Shown: one piece after another, positions 53,757 to 63,021 of the stretch
Layout of the letters: each line of letters begins with the position of its first letter
Numbering within the stretch: position 1 is the stretch's first letter
Assembly: GCF_001552475.1 (NCBI RefSeq)
Contig: NZ_BCRG01000002.1
Coordinates: 62,001-126,000 of the forward strand
Reading direction: 5' to 3'
Source: Microbacterium oleivorans NBRC 103075
GTDB lineage: Bacteria > Actinomycetota > Actinomycetes > Actinomycetales > Microbacteriaceae
Length of the DNA: 64,000 nucleotides
Position numbers and translations under genes: made by a program
Notes under the pieces: model-generated
Told to the model about the DNA's origin: nothing
The model's database searches: none
What the model saw: only the letters and a program-made list of their open reading frames with translations

Positions 53757-54488
53757 GTGACTTCCGGCAATGAGATCCTCCCGTCGCGCGCGAGCCTCGC
53801 GTCGCGGTCCGCGCAGGGTCCCCGTCGTCCGACAGCAACCCCCCGCTGGTCTCGGCGGCGCGGCGTGCTCGCGGCCTTCTCGGTCCTCGCCACGGCGGGT
53901 TTCGTGGCCGCATCCCTCGTTCCACTCGTCTCGTTTCCCAACACGGCTGAGGCCACCGAACTCGACCCGATGTCGCTGTACGCATCCGCGGTGGAGGACG
54001 CGCAGCGGTATCAGGCGGGCGACGCCCCGTCGATCGAGCTGGACCGCGCCAGTGAGTACACGGTCTACGTGAAGCCGACGCCTACCCCGACGCCGACCCC
54101 CACGCCCCCGCCGGGCAAGAAGTCCTCTTCAGGGTCGTCGTCGCGGTCGTCGTCGGGCTGGAGCCCTCCGTTCGTCACGCCGAATCCCGGCAGCGCGCAG
54201 GCCATCGCGTACGACATGGTGACATCGCGGGGATGGGGCGACTCCGAGTTCGCCTGCCTCGTCGCGCTGTGGAAGAAGGAATCGGGCTGGCGGGTCAACG
54301 CCTACAACGCCTCGAGCGGCGCCTACGGCATCGCCCAAGCGACTCCAGGACGCAAGATGGCCTCGGTCGGCTCGGACTGGGAGACCAATCCGACCACGCA
54401 GATCACCTGGGGTCTCGGCTACATTCAGGGGCGCTACGGAACCCCCTGCGGCGCATGGGGGAAGTCGCAGCGCTCAGGCTGGTATTGA
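53757..54488 (+). CDS. Membrane-anchored/secreted lytic-transglycosylase-like protein (APF C-terminal type)
   Basis: 243 residues. A hydrophobic helix at about 36-58 (signal or anchor) is followed by a Thr-Pro repeat (107-117) and a Ser/Gly linker. The C-terminal domain (about 145-243) resembles the lysozyme-like domain of aggregation-promoting factors: WKKESGW with the candidate catalytic Glu175, YGIAQATPG and the ending CGAWGKSQRSGWY. It should act on peptidoglycan outside the membrane. The GTG at 53757 is 9 nt after TATGAT (53742-53747), so the mRNA may be leaderless. Confidence 0.85.
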   Translation: MTSGNEILPSRASLASRSAQGPRRPTATPRWSRRRGVLAAFSVLATAGFVAASLVPLVSFPNTAEATELDPMSLYASAVEDAQRYQAGDAPSIELDRASEYTVYVKPTPTPTPTPTPPPGKKSSSGSSSRSSSGWSPPFVTPNPGSAQAIAYDMVTSRGWGDSEFACLVALWKKESGWRVNAYNASSGAYGIAQATPGRKMASVGSDWETNPTTQITWGLGYIQGRYGTPCGAWGKSQRSGWY

Positions 54489-54493
54489 GCCGC

Positions 54494-54775
54494 ATGCCTC
54501 GCTCGAATCGCCGTAAGCCGACCGGCCCCGACGCCTCGTTCGACCGCCTCCTTGCCGGGTGGAAACGGACGGAGCAGCGTCGTGGGGCGGAATGGACCGT
54601 GCAACCCGTATCTGCTGCACAAGCGCAGAAGGACTACATCTGTCCGGGGTGTGGACGGACCGTGCCCGCGGGAACGGCTCACGTCGTCGTCTGGCGTGCC
54701 GACGGGGTGCTGGGCGATGCCGCCGACCTCGCCGCTCGGCGCCACTGGCACACGGCGTGCTGGCGGATCGCCTGA
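54494..54775 (+). CDS. Small zinc-ribbon-like hypothetical protein
   Basis: 93 residues. After a basic N-terminus (PRSNRRKPTG) comes ICPGCGRTV and, 30 residues later, RRHWHTACWR: CxxC plus HWHxxC can bind one zinc, as in small RNA/DNA-binding zinc ribbons. I recognise no established function. It begins 5 nt after the preceding stop, so it is probably co-transcribed, and abuts the convergent transporter gene without a gap. Confidence 0.75.
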   Translation: MPRSNRRKPTGPDASFDRLLAGWKRTEQRRGAEWTVQPVSAAQAQKDYICPGCGRTVPAGTAHVVVWRADGVLGDAADLAARRHWHTACWRIA

Positions 54776-55849
54776 TCAGAGTTCGTTCTGGCGGGGGATC
54801 AGCACCTGGCGGTAGATGATCAGCGCACTCGCAGCGACGGGGATCGCGATGAGCGCGCCGAGCAGGCCGAGGAGCGACCCGCCGGCGAGGGCGGCGATGA
54901 CGACGACTGCGCCCGGTACGGAGACGGCCCGACTCATGATGCGCGGCGAGAGGAAGTACGCCTCCACCTGCATGTAGACGAGGTACCAGATGAGTGCCAC
55001 CAGCGCGGTCAGCGGCGACGCGAGGCCGAGGCACGCGATCACGATGATCGCCGAACCCGTGAGCGTGCCCACGAGAGGGATGAGTGAGAAGAAGAACGCG
55101 ATGACGGCGAGGACCGCCGGGAACGGCGCCTTGATGATGGTGAGGAAGATGGCACTCAGGATGCCGTTGATCGCTCCCAGGACGACCTGCCCCATGACGT
55201 AGTAGCCCACGGAAGCGGTGATCTGCTCGGAGAGGTCGACGAAGCGCTCGCGCTTGGATGCCGGGGCGAGCTGGTAGACCGAACGCTTGAGGGAGCGCAT
55301 GGAGGCCGTGAAGTAGATCGTGAGGATCAGCACGATGATCGTTCCGGTCGCGACGGCGACGATGCCGGCACCGAATGAGAGCAGGCCGGACCCGAGCGAG
55401 GTGCCGATGTCAGCGAAGTCCAGACCGCTCCACCAGTCGTTGACGTATTTCAGGACCATGTCGACCTGGAGCAACGGGAACGTGTCCGACAGCCATGTGC
55501 TGACGACGGCGATGGGGTTCCACTGACCGTCGATGGCGCTGTCGACGAGGCGCTGGATCTGCTGAACGAGCTTGGCGATCTGGTCGACGAGGACGGGGAC
55601 GACGATCAGCACCAGGGCCGTGGCGATCGCCACGAGCCCCGCGAACGTCGCCAGGAGGGCTCCCCAACGCGGCAGGCCTCGCCGCTCGAAGAACGAGACG
55701 ATCGGGTCGAGGCCCAGGGCCAGGAACAGTGCGGTGCCGATGTAGAGAAGCACCGTCGAGAGTGTCTGCACTCCGGTGAGGATGAGGATGCCGACACCCA
55801 CGCCGAGGGTGGCGACGAGCGCGGTACGGAACGCATGCTGGATCTTCAC
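54776..55849 (-). CDS. AI-2E family transporter (PerM/TqsA type)
   Basis: 357 residues with about eight membrane helices. The family fingerprint is present: helix pair, a long extracytoplasmic loop (about 80-150), and the conserved PLVGTLTGSAI and C-terminal GGSLLGLLGALIAIPVAA motif. Members export autoinducer-2 or Na+/H+; the substrate here is unknown. The GTG at 55849 has GGGAAAGG 7 nt upstream; a GTG at 55873 would add eight residues. Confidence 0.88.
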   Translation of the reverse strand: MKIQHAFRTALVATLGVGVGILILTGVQTLSTVLLYIGTALFLALGLDPIVSFFERRGLPRWGALLATFAGLVAIATALVLIVVPVLVDQIAKLVQQIQRLVDSAIDGQWNPIAVVSTWLSDTFPLLQVDMVLKYVNDWWSGLDFADIGTSLGSGLLSFGAGIVAVATGTIIVLILTIYFTASMRSLKRSVYQLAPASKRERFVDLSEQITASVGYYVMGQVVLGAINGILSAIFLTIIKAPFPAVLAVIAFFFSLIPLVGTLTGSAIIVIACLGLASPLTALVALIWYLVYMQVEAYFLSPRIMSRAVSVPGAVVVIAALAGGSLLGLLGALIAIPVAASALIIYRQVLIPRQNEL

Positions 55850-56006
55850 GACTGCCCTTTCCCAGGTCTGCACTCACCCTAGTTCTCTCATAGCCGATGC
55901 ACGGGCAGCGACGCCCTCCCACGCGTTTGCCAGCGCCGTTCGCTAGGCTGGAACGTCGAAGATCGGCCGCGCACCCCTGAGTCCGGCTGGAGGAGGGCGG
56001 CGGTTC

Positions 56007-57785
56007 GTGAGATTCGTGTGGGCGATCATCGCCTTCGTGCTGGCCACGTTGATGATCGGTGCGAGCATCGCGCAGCGCACGATCCTCGAAGCGCCCGAGA
56101 CCGAGACGGCCAAGATCGCCACCGAGGGCAGCGCACCGTACGTCCTCATCGACGGGTCGGTCCTCGCCAGCCATCCGGGCGCGCAGACCTTGCGCATCGC
56201 TGGCGATAACGAGGTGTTCATGGCCTACGGGCGGACTCAGGACGTGAGCGCCTGGCTGGCGCCGTCCAGCTACGAGCACGTCACCCTGAACCGCGAGGGT
56301 GCGCCCGTGGCGAAGACCGTAGCGGCATCCGCTCCCGTCGAGGGCGCGTCTCCGACAGCGACGCCCGAGGGGTCGGACCTGTGGCTCCAGGAGTTCGAGC
56401 AGGACCGCTCGCTGGCCACCACGCTGCGTCTGCCGACGGACATGAGCGTCCTGGTCGCCTCAGACGGGACGGCTGCCGCGCCGTCCACGATGAGCGTCAC
56501 ATGGCCGACAGGTGCCACGACACCCTGGGCGGGGCCGCTTCTCGTCGGCGGCATCGTGATGGCCGTGATCGGCCTCGTCCTCTATGTCCTCGCGCTTCGT
56601 CACGTCCGGCGATCGCGAGGCCCCCGTCGCAAGGGGCTGCCGTTGACGGCGACCCAGCCGATCGACCTGTCCATCGAACAGGCGGAGAAGGGCGTGATCG
56701 CCGCCGCGCCTGGTCGCCGGCGTCTGGGATCGAAGCGGCGCCCCTTCGTCGCGATCTCCGCCGTCCTGATCGGTGGAATCGCTCTGACGGGGTGTTCCCC
56801 CGAATCATGGCCCGACCTGCAGCCCGCTCCGACGGCGTCCCCGACTCCGTCCGTCATCGTCCCCGAGGGACAGGGTGCGCCTGCCGTCACGGAGACGCAG
56901 GCAGAACGAATTCTCGCGCGCATCTCGGAGAAGGTCGCCGCGGCGGACAAGGCGAACGACCCCAAGGCCGCAGCAGAGCGTCTCACCGGTCCCGCGCTCG
57001 TCGAGCGGGAGACGAACTACCGTCTCCGCAAGAAGCTGCCGAAAGCTGAGGCGTTGCCCGCCCTCCCTTCGGGCGACATGACCGCCTTCCTGCCCCAGGC
57101 GAAGAACGACTGGCCGCGGATGTTCCTCGCCGTGGTCGAGGACGCGGACGGAGTGGCCACTGTGATGACCGCGACGCAGGAGAGCCCGTGGGCGGAGTAC
57201 AAGGTGGCGTACGTGTCCAGCCTCCGCGCCGACGCCAGCATGAACCTCGCCGCTCCGTACGTCGGCGCGGTCGCGGTCGAGCCGAACTCTCCCTTCCTCC
57301 TCATGGCACCCGAGAGTCTCGCGGCCGCCTACGCGAACGTCCTGGACAAGGGCGCCAAGAGCGAGTTCGCGAGCATGTTCGACGAGAAGACCGACACCTT
57401 CCGACCTCTCGTCGCCGAGAACCGCGCGACCCTGCTGAAGAACTTCAACAAGACGGGCGAGGAGACCGGTCGGGTGTCCTTCAAGGCGGAGGCCGGATCG
57501 TCCGACCCGCTCTCGCTCGTCACCCTCGACAGCGGCGCGATCGTGGCCGTCACAGTGACCGAGAACGAGACGATCGTTCCGACCGACGGCGACGCTGTGA
57601 TCAAGCTGGGCGACAATGTCGTGGTGAAGGCTCTATCCGGTGTCTCTCAGTCGAGCACCGGATTCCGAACCCGCTACACCGATCAGCTGTACTTCTTCGT
57701 TCCGGCCCAGGGGTCGAACCAGAAGATCCAGCTGCTCGCTTCCCGTTCCAACGTCCTCGACGCCAAGGTGGTCAAGAAAGAGTGA
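56007..57785 (+). CDS. Large membrane protein with an internal lipobox-like segment
   Basis: 592 residues, no family that I can name. Segments: membrane helix at 4-22; an extracytoplasmic domain of about 150 residues; second helix at 177-199 followed by RRSRGPRR; a cytoplasmic loop; a third hydrophobic segment at 246-262 preceded by KRRPF and ended by LTGC (Cys263), which looks like a lipoprotein signal in the middle of a protein; a Pro/Thr/Ser linker; and a C-terminal domain of about 300 residues, probably outside. GGAGG lies upstream of the GTG. Coupled to the thioredoxin gene by a GTGA overlap. Confidence 0.75.
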   Translation: MRFVWAIIAFVLATLMIGASIAQRTILEAPETETAKIATEGSAPYVLIDGSVLASHPGAQTLRIAGDNEVFMAYGRTQDVSAWLAPSSYEHVTLNREGAPVAKTVAASAPVEGASPTATPEGSDLWLQEFEQDRSLATTLRLPTDMSVLVASDGTAAAPSTMSVTWPTGATTPWAGPLLVGGIVMAVIGLVLYVLALRHVRRSRGPRRKGLPLTATQPIDLSIEQAEKGVIAAAPGRRRLGSKRRPFVAISAVLIGGIALTGCSPESWPDLQPAPTASPTPSVIVPEGQGAPAVTETQAERILARISEKVAAADKANDPKAAAERLTGPALVERETNYRLRKKLPKAEALPALPSGDMTAFLPQAKNDWPRMFLAVVEDADGVATVMTATQESPWAEYKVAYVSSLRADASMNLAAPYVGAVAVEPNSPFLLMAPESLAAAYANVLDKGAKSEFASMFDEKTDTFRPLVAENRATLLKNFNKTGEETGRVSFKAEAGSSDPLSLVTLDSGAIVAVTVTENETIVPTDGDAVIKLGDNVVVKALSGVSQSSTGFRTRYTDQLYFFVPAQGSNQKIQLLASRSNVLDAKVVKKE

Positions 57786-58726
57786 GTACTCCCGCCCCCG
57801 GCGCCGTCCTGCGCGGCGCCGTCGATCTCTCATCCCTGCGGAATCGCCCCGCGGACGCGCCCCCCGCGCCCTCGGGTTCCCAGCCCGCCGGGCAGGCACA
57901 GGCATCCCGTCTCATCTTCGACGTCACGGATGCCGACTTCGGACAGGTCCTCGAGCTGTCGAAGACGGTTCCCGTCGTCGTCGATCTCTGGGCCGAGTGG
58001 TGCGGGCCGTGCAAGCAGCTGAGCCCGGTCCTCGAAAAGCTCATCACCGAACTCGCGGGCCGCGTCGTGCTGGCCAAGGTCGACGTCGACGCCAACCCGC
58101 AGCTCGCACAGAGTTTCCGGGCGCAGTCCATCCCGCTCGTGGTTGCCCTCGTGGCCGGGCAACCGGTCCAGCTGTTCACGGGGGCCGTGCCCGAAGGGCA
58201 AGTGCGCGAGGTCCTCACGCAGCTTCTGCAGCTCGCTGCGCAGCACGGTGTGACGGGGACGATCCCCCTGGATGGGCCTCCTGCGGAGGGGGAGGAGGAG
58301 CAGCCTGCTGCCCTTCCGCCGCTGCACCAGGCGGCCTTCGACGCCATCGAGGCGGGGGACTACGCCGCAGCAGCGACGGCTTACGAGCAGGCCCTCACCG
58401 AGAATCCTCACGACGAGGACGCGAGAGCGGGACTCGGACAGGTGCACCTCCTCGCCCGCGTGCAACACCTGGACCTCACGGCAGCGCGCGCTGCGGCGGC
58501 ATCCGCCCCTCGAGACGTCCAGGCGCAATTCGACGTCGCCGATCTCGACCTTGCCGGTGGTCACGTCGACGATGCTTTCGCGCGCCTGCTCGACCTGTTC
58601 GCCGAGCTCCCGGGTGACGAGCGCGCACCGGTTCGGGTGCGACTCCTCGAGCTCTTCGGCGTGGTCGGGGACGCCGACCCGCGCGTCATCCGCGCACGCA
58701 GTCGTCTCGCCAGTCTGCTGTTCTGA
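57782..58726 (+). CDS. Thioredoxin-TPR fusion protein (CnoX-like)
   Basis: 314 residues. A thioredoxin domain (about 45-150) with the active-site WCGPC at 73-77 is followed by a TPR region (about 180-310). The E. coli protein with this arrangement, CnoX (YbbN), is a chaperone-redox protein that hands oxidised clients to GroEL; there the active-site motif is SxxC. Here both cysteines of CGPC are kept, so it may also be a functional oxidoreductase. The GTG at 57782 overlaps the previous stop; first 40 residues are Pro/Ala-rich. Confidence 0.88.
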   Translation: MSTPAPGAVLRGAVDLSSLRNRPADAPPAPSGSQPAGQAQASRLIFDVTDADFGQVLELSKTVPVVVDLWAEWCGPCKQLSPVLEKLITELAGRVVLAKVDVDANPQLAQSFRAQSIPLVVALVAGQPVQLFTGAVPEGQVREVLTQLLQLAAQHGVTGTIPLDGPPAEGEEEQPAALPPLHQAAFDAIEAGDYAAAATAYEQALTENPHDEDARAGLGQVHLLARVQHLDLTAARAAAASAPRDVQAQFDVADLDLAGGHVDDAFARLLDLFAELPGDERAPVRVRLLELFGVVGDADPRVIRARSRLASLLF

Positions 58727-58729
58727 CGA

Positions 58730-58767
58730 AGATCGGGTCCGGGCTCACGCCCGGACCCGATCTCGTT
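58730..58767. terminator. Bidirectional terminator between the thioredoxin gene and glgB
   Basis: A perfect 15-bp stem (AGATCGGGTCCGGGC, 58730-58744, with 58749-58763) and TCAC loop sits between two convergent genes that end at 58726 and 58769. It can end both transcripts. Confidence 0.85.
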
Positions 58768-58768
58768 G

Positions 58769-60904
58769 TCAGCCCTGGTGTCGCAGCCAGAGGACGCCGA
58801 GCGGGGGGAGTGCGACGCGCGCGGTGCCCTCGGCATCCGTCATCACCCCACCGAAGTTGCCCACGCCGGATCCGCCGAACTCCTGCGCATCGGAGTTGAG
58901 GACCTCGGTCCAGGTGCCGACCTCCGGCATCGCGAACTCCACGTCGTGACGCGGCGAGCCGGCGAAATTGCACAGCACGACGACCGTGCCGCCGTCGTTG
59001 TCGCGACGCGCGAAACCGAGGACGTTGCTGTCGGGGGAGTGCGGCCACACCCGTGAGAACGCCTCACCGTCGCTGTCCCGAGACCACAGCGGCGCCTCCG
59101 CGCGGTAGGTGTGGTTGAGGGCAGACACGAAGTGCTGCAGCTGCTGATGGGCCGGCTGGTCCAGCATCCACCAATCGAGGCCCCGCCCCTCCGACCACTC
59201 GGACATCTGGCCGAACTCCTGCCCCATGAAGAGCAGCTGCTTGCCGGGGTGGCCCCACATGTAGGCGAGGAAGGCGCGCATGTTGGCCAATTGTTGCCAG
59301 TGGTCACCGGGCATGCGGGTGAACAGTGATCCCTTGCCGTGCACGACCTCGTCGTGGCTGATCGGCAGAACGAAGTTCTCACTGAACGCGTAGACGAACG
59401 AGAACGACAACTCGCCTTCGTGGTGGGCCCGGTAGAGCGGATCGCGACCCATGTAGACGAGCGAGTCGTTCATCCAGCCCATGTTCCATTTGAACCCGAA
59501 CCCGAGGCCGCCCTGGCTGGTGGGGGCGGTGACGCCGGGGAAGCTCGTTGATTCCTCGGCGATCATCGCGATCCCCGGGTAACGCTTGTAGGCCGTCGCG
59601 TTGACTTCCTGCAGGAACCGCATCGCTTCGAGGTTCTCGCGGCCGCCGTGGATGTTCGGCTCCCACTCGCCCTCCTCGCGGGAGTAGTCGAGGTAAAGCA
59701 TGGACGCGACAGCGTCGACGCGGAGACCGTCGACGTGGAACTCCTCGAACCAGTACAGCGCGTTCGCGACGAGGAAGTTCCGGACCTCGTTGCGGCCGTA
59801 GTCGAAGATGTATGTGCCCCAGTCGCGGTGCTCACCGCGACGCGGGTCGGGGTGCTCGTACAGTGGAACCCCGTCGAAGCGTGCCAGCGCGAACGCGTCC
59901 TTCGGGAAGTGCCCGGGCACCCAGTCCATGATGACGCCGATACCGGCCTGGTGGAGGCGGTCGATCAGGTAGCGGAGCTCGTCGGGAGTGCCGAATCGGC
60001 TCGTGGGGGCGTAGTAGCCCGTGACCTGGTAGCCCCACGACCCGCCGAACGGGTGCTCGGCGAGCGGCAGGAACTCGATGTGCGTGAAGCCCTGCTCGCC
60101 GACGTACGCGACCAGCTCGTCAGCCGCTTCGCGGTAGCCGAGTCCGGGCCGCCACGAGCCGAGGTGCAGCTCATACGTGGACATGGGCTTGTCGTGCAGC
60201 GACCCCGTCGAGCGAGCGGAGATCCACTCGTCGTCGGACCACGTGTACTCGCTCTCGGTGACGACGGATGCCGTCGCAGGCGGCACCTCGGCGCGCCGGG
60301 CCATCGGGTCGGCCTTCATGATCCACTGGCCGTCGGCGGTCAAGATCTCGAACTTGTAGGCCGAGCCCACCCCGATGCCCGGGACGAAGAGCTCCCACAC
60401 ACCGCTGGAGCCGAGCGACCGCATCGCGTGCTGGGTTCCGTCCCAGCCGTTCAGGTCGCCGACGACGCGGACGGCTCGGGCGTTGGGGGCCCACACCGCG
60501 AAGGAGACGCCGCTCAGCGCGTCGTAGTGACGCACGTGAGCGCCGAGGACGTTCCAGAGCTCTTCGTGACGCCCCTCGCGTATCAGGTGCAGGTCGACTT
60601 CCCCGAGGGTGGGAAGGTGGCGGTACGGGTCGTCGATCCGGTACTCGGGTGCGCCCTCGTAGGTCGCGACGATGTCGTAGGCGGTCGGCTGGGTATCGGC
60701 GGAGCCCTCCCACACGCCCGCGCGGACGTGCGTGAGCTCCACGCGCGTGCCGTCGGAGAGGACGGCGGTCACCGTCTGGGCGAAGGGACGCCGGGCACGG
60801 ATGACCCAGTCGTCGCCGTCGCGGTGGGGGCCGAGCACGTCGTGCGGCGCGTGGTAGGCGCCGGCACCGACGGCATCCAGGATCGATTCGTCAGGACGGG
60901 TCAT
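58769..60904 (-). CDS. glgB: 1,4-alpha-glucan branching enzyme
   Basis: 711 residues. It introduces alpha-1,6 branches into glycogen-like glucan. Two N-terminal beta-sandwich (CBM48-type) parts precede the GH13_9 barrel. The nucleophile is the Asp in GLRVDAVASMLYLDYSR and the acid/base the Glu in MIAEESTSFPGV. AGDEFGQM-like FMGQEFGQMSEW is near the C-terminus. The ATG overlaps the glgE stop by 4 nt. Minus-strand operon glgX?-glgE-glgB. Confidence 0.96.
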   Translation of the reverse strand: MTRPDESILDAVGAGAYHAPHDVLGPHRDGDDWVIRARRPFAQTVTAVLSDGTRVELTHVRAGVWEGSADTQPTAYDIVATYEGAPEYRIDDPYRHLPTLGEVDLHLIREGRHEELWNVLGAHVRHYDALSGVSFAVWAPNARAVRVVGDLNGWDGTQHAMRSLGSSGVWELFVPGIGVGSAYKFEILTADGQWIMKADPMARRAEVPPATASVVTESEYTWSDDEWISARSTGSLHDKPMSTYELHLGSWRPGLGYREAADELVAYVGEQGFTHIEFLPLAEHPFGGSWGYQVTGYYAPTSRFGTPDELRYLIDRLHQAGIGVIMDWVPGHFPKDAFALARFDGVPLYEHPDPRRGEHRDWGTYIFDYGRNEVRNFLVANALYWFEEFHVDGLRVDAVASMLYLDYSREEGEWEPNIHGGRENLEAMRFLQEVNATAYKRYPGIAMIAEESTSFPGVTAPTSQGGLGFGFKWNMGWMNDSLVYMGRDPLYRAHHEGELSFSFVYAFSENFVLPISHDEVVHGKGSLFTRMPGDHWQQLANMRAFLAYMWGHPGKQLLFMGQEFGQMSEWSEGRGLDWWMLDQPAHQQLQHFVSALNHTYRAEAPLWSRDSDGEAFSRVWPHSPDSNVLGFARRDNDGGTVVVLCNFAGSPRHDVEFAMPEVGTWTEVLNSDAQEFGGSGVGNFGGVMTDAEGTARVALPPLGVLWLRHQG

Positions 60905-62976
60905 GAGCGTGCCTTCACATGGAGGATGTGGACGGGTTCAGCGAACGCGTCGAGTCGGACGTAGTTGTGTTCGTTCCAGGTCCAGCGGGCGCCGGTGAGG
61001 AGGTCCTCGACGTCGTAGTCGTGCCCGCGGGGAAGGCCCCAGACCTCGGAGTCGATGTGCACCGTCGTCTCGCGCGCGGAGTGCGGATCGACGTTCGCGA
61101 CGACGATGATCGTGTCGACCTCGCCGGCGGGGGAAAGGGCCGCCGGGAGACTCTTGACGTAGGCGAGGATCGCGTCGTCGTCGGTTCCCTGGAGGTGAAG
61201 CCCGCGCAGCTGACGCAGGGCGGGATGTGCGCGTCGGATCTCGTTCAGACGACGCAGGAACGGCGCGAGCGAATCGCCGGACGCCTCGGCTGCGGCCCAA
61301 TCGCGCACCTTGTACTCGAACTTCTCGTTGTCGATGTTCTCTTCCGCACCGGGACGGGCCACGTTCTCGTAGAGCTCGTAGCCCGCGTACACGCCATAGT
61401 TGGCGCCTGCGGTCGCGGCGAGCGCGGCACGGATGCGGTAGGCCGCGCGTCCACCGAACTGCAGGTACTCGGTGAGGATGTCGGGCGTGTTCACGAAGAG
61501 GTTGGGACGCATGAAGTCGGCGGTCTCATCGGAGATCGACGCGAAGAACTCTTCGAGTTCCTCCTTCGTGTTCCGCCACGTGAAGTACGAGTAGCTCTGC
61601 TGGAAGCCGCTCTGTGCCAGCGCGCGCATGGGCATCGGACGCGTGAACGCCTCCGCCAGGAAGACCACGTCGGGGTGCTCGGCGTTCACCGTGTGGATGA
61701 GCCACTCCCAGAACTGAAGCGGCTTCGTGTGCGGGTTGTCGACGCGGAAGATGTTCACCCCCTGGCGGATCCAGTGCTGGACCACGCGCAGAACCTCCGC
61801 GCGAATCCCCTGAGGATCGTCGTCGAAGTTGATGGGATAGATGTCCTGGTACTTCTTCGGCGGGTTCTCTGCGAATGCGATCGAGCCATCCGGGAGCGTC
61901 GTGAACCACTCTGGGTGCTCGGTCACCCAGGGGTGATCGGGAGCTGCTTGAAGGGCGAGATCCAGAGCGACCTCCAGACCGTGCGACTGGGCTGCCGCAA
62001 CGAACGCCCTGAAGTCCTCGAGAGTGCCGAGGTCGGGGTGGACCGCGTCGTGCCCGCCCGCGGCGGAACCGATGGCCCAGGGTGATCCCGGGTCACCCGG
62101 GCCGGCGTCGAGCGTGTTGTTCGGGCCTTTGCGGTTGACTTCCCCGATCGGGTGGATCGGAGGCAGGTAGACGACGTCGAATCCCATGTCGGCGACGGCG
62201 GGGAGCCGTCCTGCCGCCGTTCGGAACGTGCCACTCTGCACGGAACCGTCGGGACGCCGGACCGCCCCTTCGGAGCGGGGGAAGAACTCGTACCAGGCGC
62301 CGACTCCCGCCCGTTCGCGTTCGACGAGGAGGACGTTCTCCTCGTGGACGGTGTGCAGCGAGATCGCCGGACGGTCGGCGAAGAAGCGCGCGATGCCGGG
62401 ATCGCGGACGACGATCAGTGCTGCGGCATCATCGACGGCGTCATCGCGGAGGGCGCGTGCGGCAGCCGTGAGCGCGGTCCTCTCGTCACTGGGACGCGTC
62501 TTCTCCGAGGCGGCGCGATCGAACAGGCGCGCACCCATCTCGCGCATCAGGATGGGGTCGACGCCGGCGGCGATCTTCACATCCGCGGCGTGGCGCCACG
62601 TCGCGTAGTCGTCGGCGAAGGTCTCGAACCGGAACTTCCAGGTGCCCTGCTCGAGCGGCGCAACCTGCACCTGCCAGGTGTCGAAACCGTCATCGAGCGG
62701 GCCGAGGCGGTGCAGCGTCGCGGTCCCCGAGGGGGCGGTGAGCCGAAGGTGAACGCCGATGCGGTCGTGACCGTCGCGGAAGGCGGCCACGGTGAACGGA
62801 ACAGCTTCGCCGACGAACGCCGTCGGTGCGAATCGGCCGCCGGGGACACTGGGTCGATGGGAGGCGATCGGGATCCGGCCGTTGCGGATGCCGGCATCCT
62901 TTCGGGTCGCCTTCGCAGGGCGGAGGGGGATCTCTGCGGAGCTGCGGACGGAAGCGGGGGAGATCTGTGAGGCCAC
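60901..62976 (-). CDS. glgE: Alpha-1,4-glucan:maltose-1-phosphate maltosyltransferase
   Basis: 691 residues, GH13_3. GlgE extends alpha-1,4-glucan using maltose 1-phosphate. The nucleophile is the Asp in FRVDNPHTKPLQFWEW and the acid/base the Glu in VFLAEAFTRP. YLPPIHPIGEVNRKG and KKYQDIYPINFD are diagnostic of GlgE. The GTG at 62976 is 6 nt from TAAGTT (62983-62988, minus strand), so a leaderless start at its own promoter is likely. TreS/Pep2, which would supply maltose 1-phosphate, are not in the window. Confidence 0.96.
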   Translation of the reverse strand: MASQISPASVRSSAEIPLRPAKATRKDAGIRNGRIPIASHRPSVPGGRFAPTAFVGEAVPFTVAAFRDGHDRIGVHLRLTAPSGTATLHRLGPLDDGFDTWQVQVAPLEQGTWKFRFETFADDYATWRHAADVKIAAGVDPILMREMGARLFDRAASEKTRPSDERTALTAAARALRDDAVDDAAALIVVRDPGIARFFADRPAISLHTVHEENVLLVERERAGVGAWYEFFPRSEGAVRRPDGSVQSGTFRTAAGRLPAVADMGFDVVYLPPIHPIGEVNRKGPNNTLDAGPGDPGSPWAIGSAAGGHDAVHPDLGTLEDFRAFVAAAQSHGLEVALDLALQAAPDHPWVTEHPEWFTTLPDGSIAFAENPPKKYQDIYPINFDDDPQGIRAEVLRVVQHWIRQGVNIFRVDNPHTKPLQFWEWLIHTVNAEHPDVVFLAEAFTRPMPMRALAQSGFQQSYSYFTWRNTKEELEEFFASISDETADFMRPNLFVNTPDILTEYLQFGGRAAYRIRAALAATAGANYGVYAGYELYENVARPGAEENIDNEKFEYKVRDWAAAEASGDSLAPFLRRLNEIRRAHPALRQLRGLHLQGTDDDAILAYVKSLPAALSPAGEVDTIIVVANVDPHSARETTVHIDSEVWGLPRGHDYDVEDLLTGARWTWNEHNYVRLDAFAEPVHILHVKARS

Positions 62977-63021
62977 GTTCCGAACTTACCGTTGCCGGGC
63001 GGACCCGGAAACGGGCCTGGA

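Noticed and set aside
54080..54110. Short tandem repeat of CCGACGCC type (Thr-Pro codons)
   Set aside because: It is in-frame linker coding within the transglycosylase-like protein, not a DNA repeat element.
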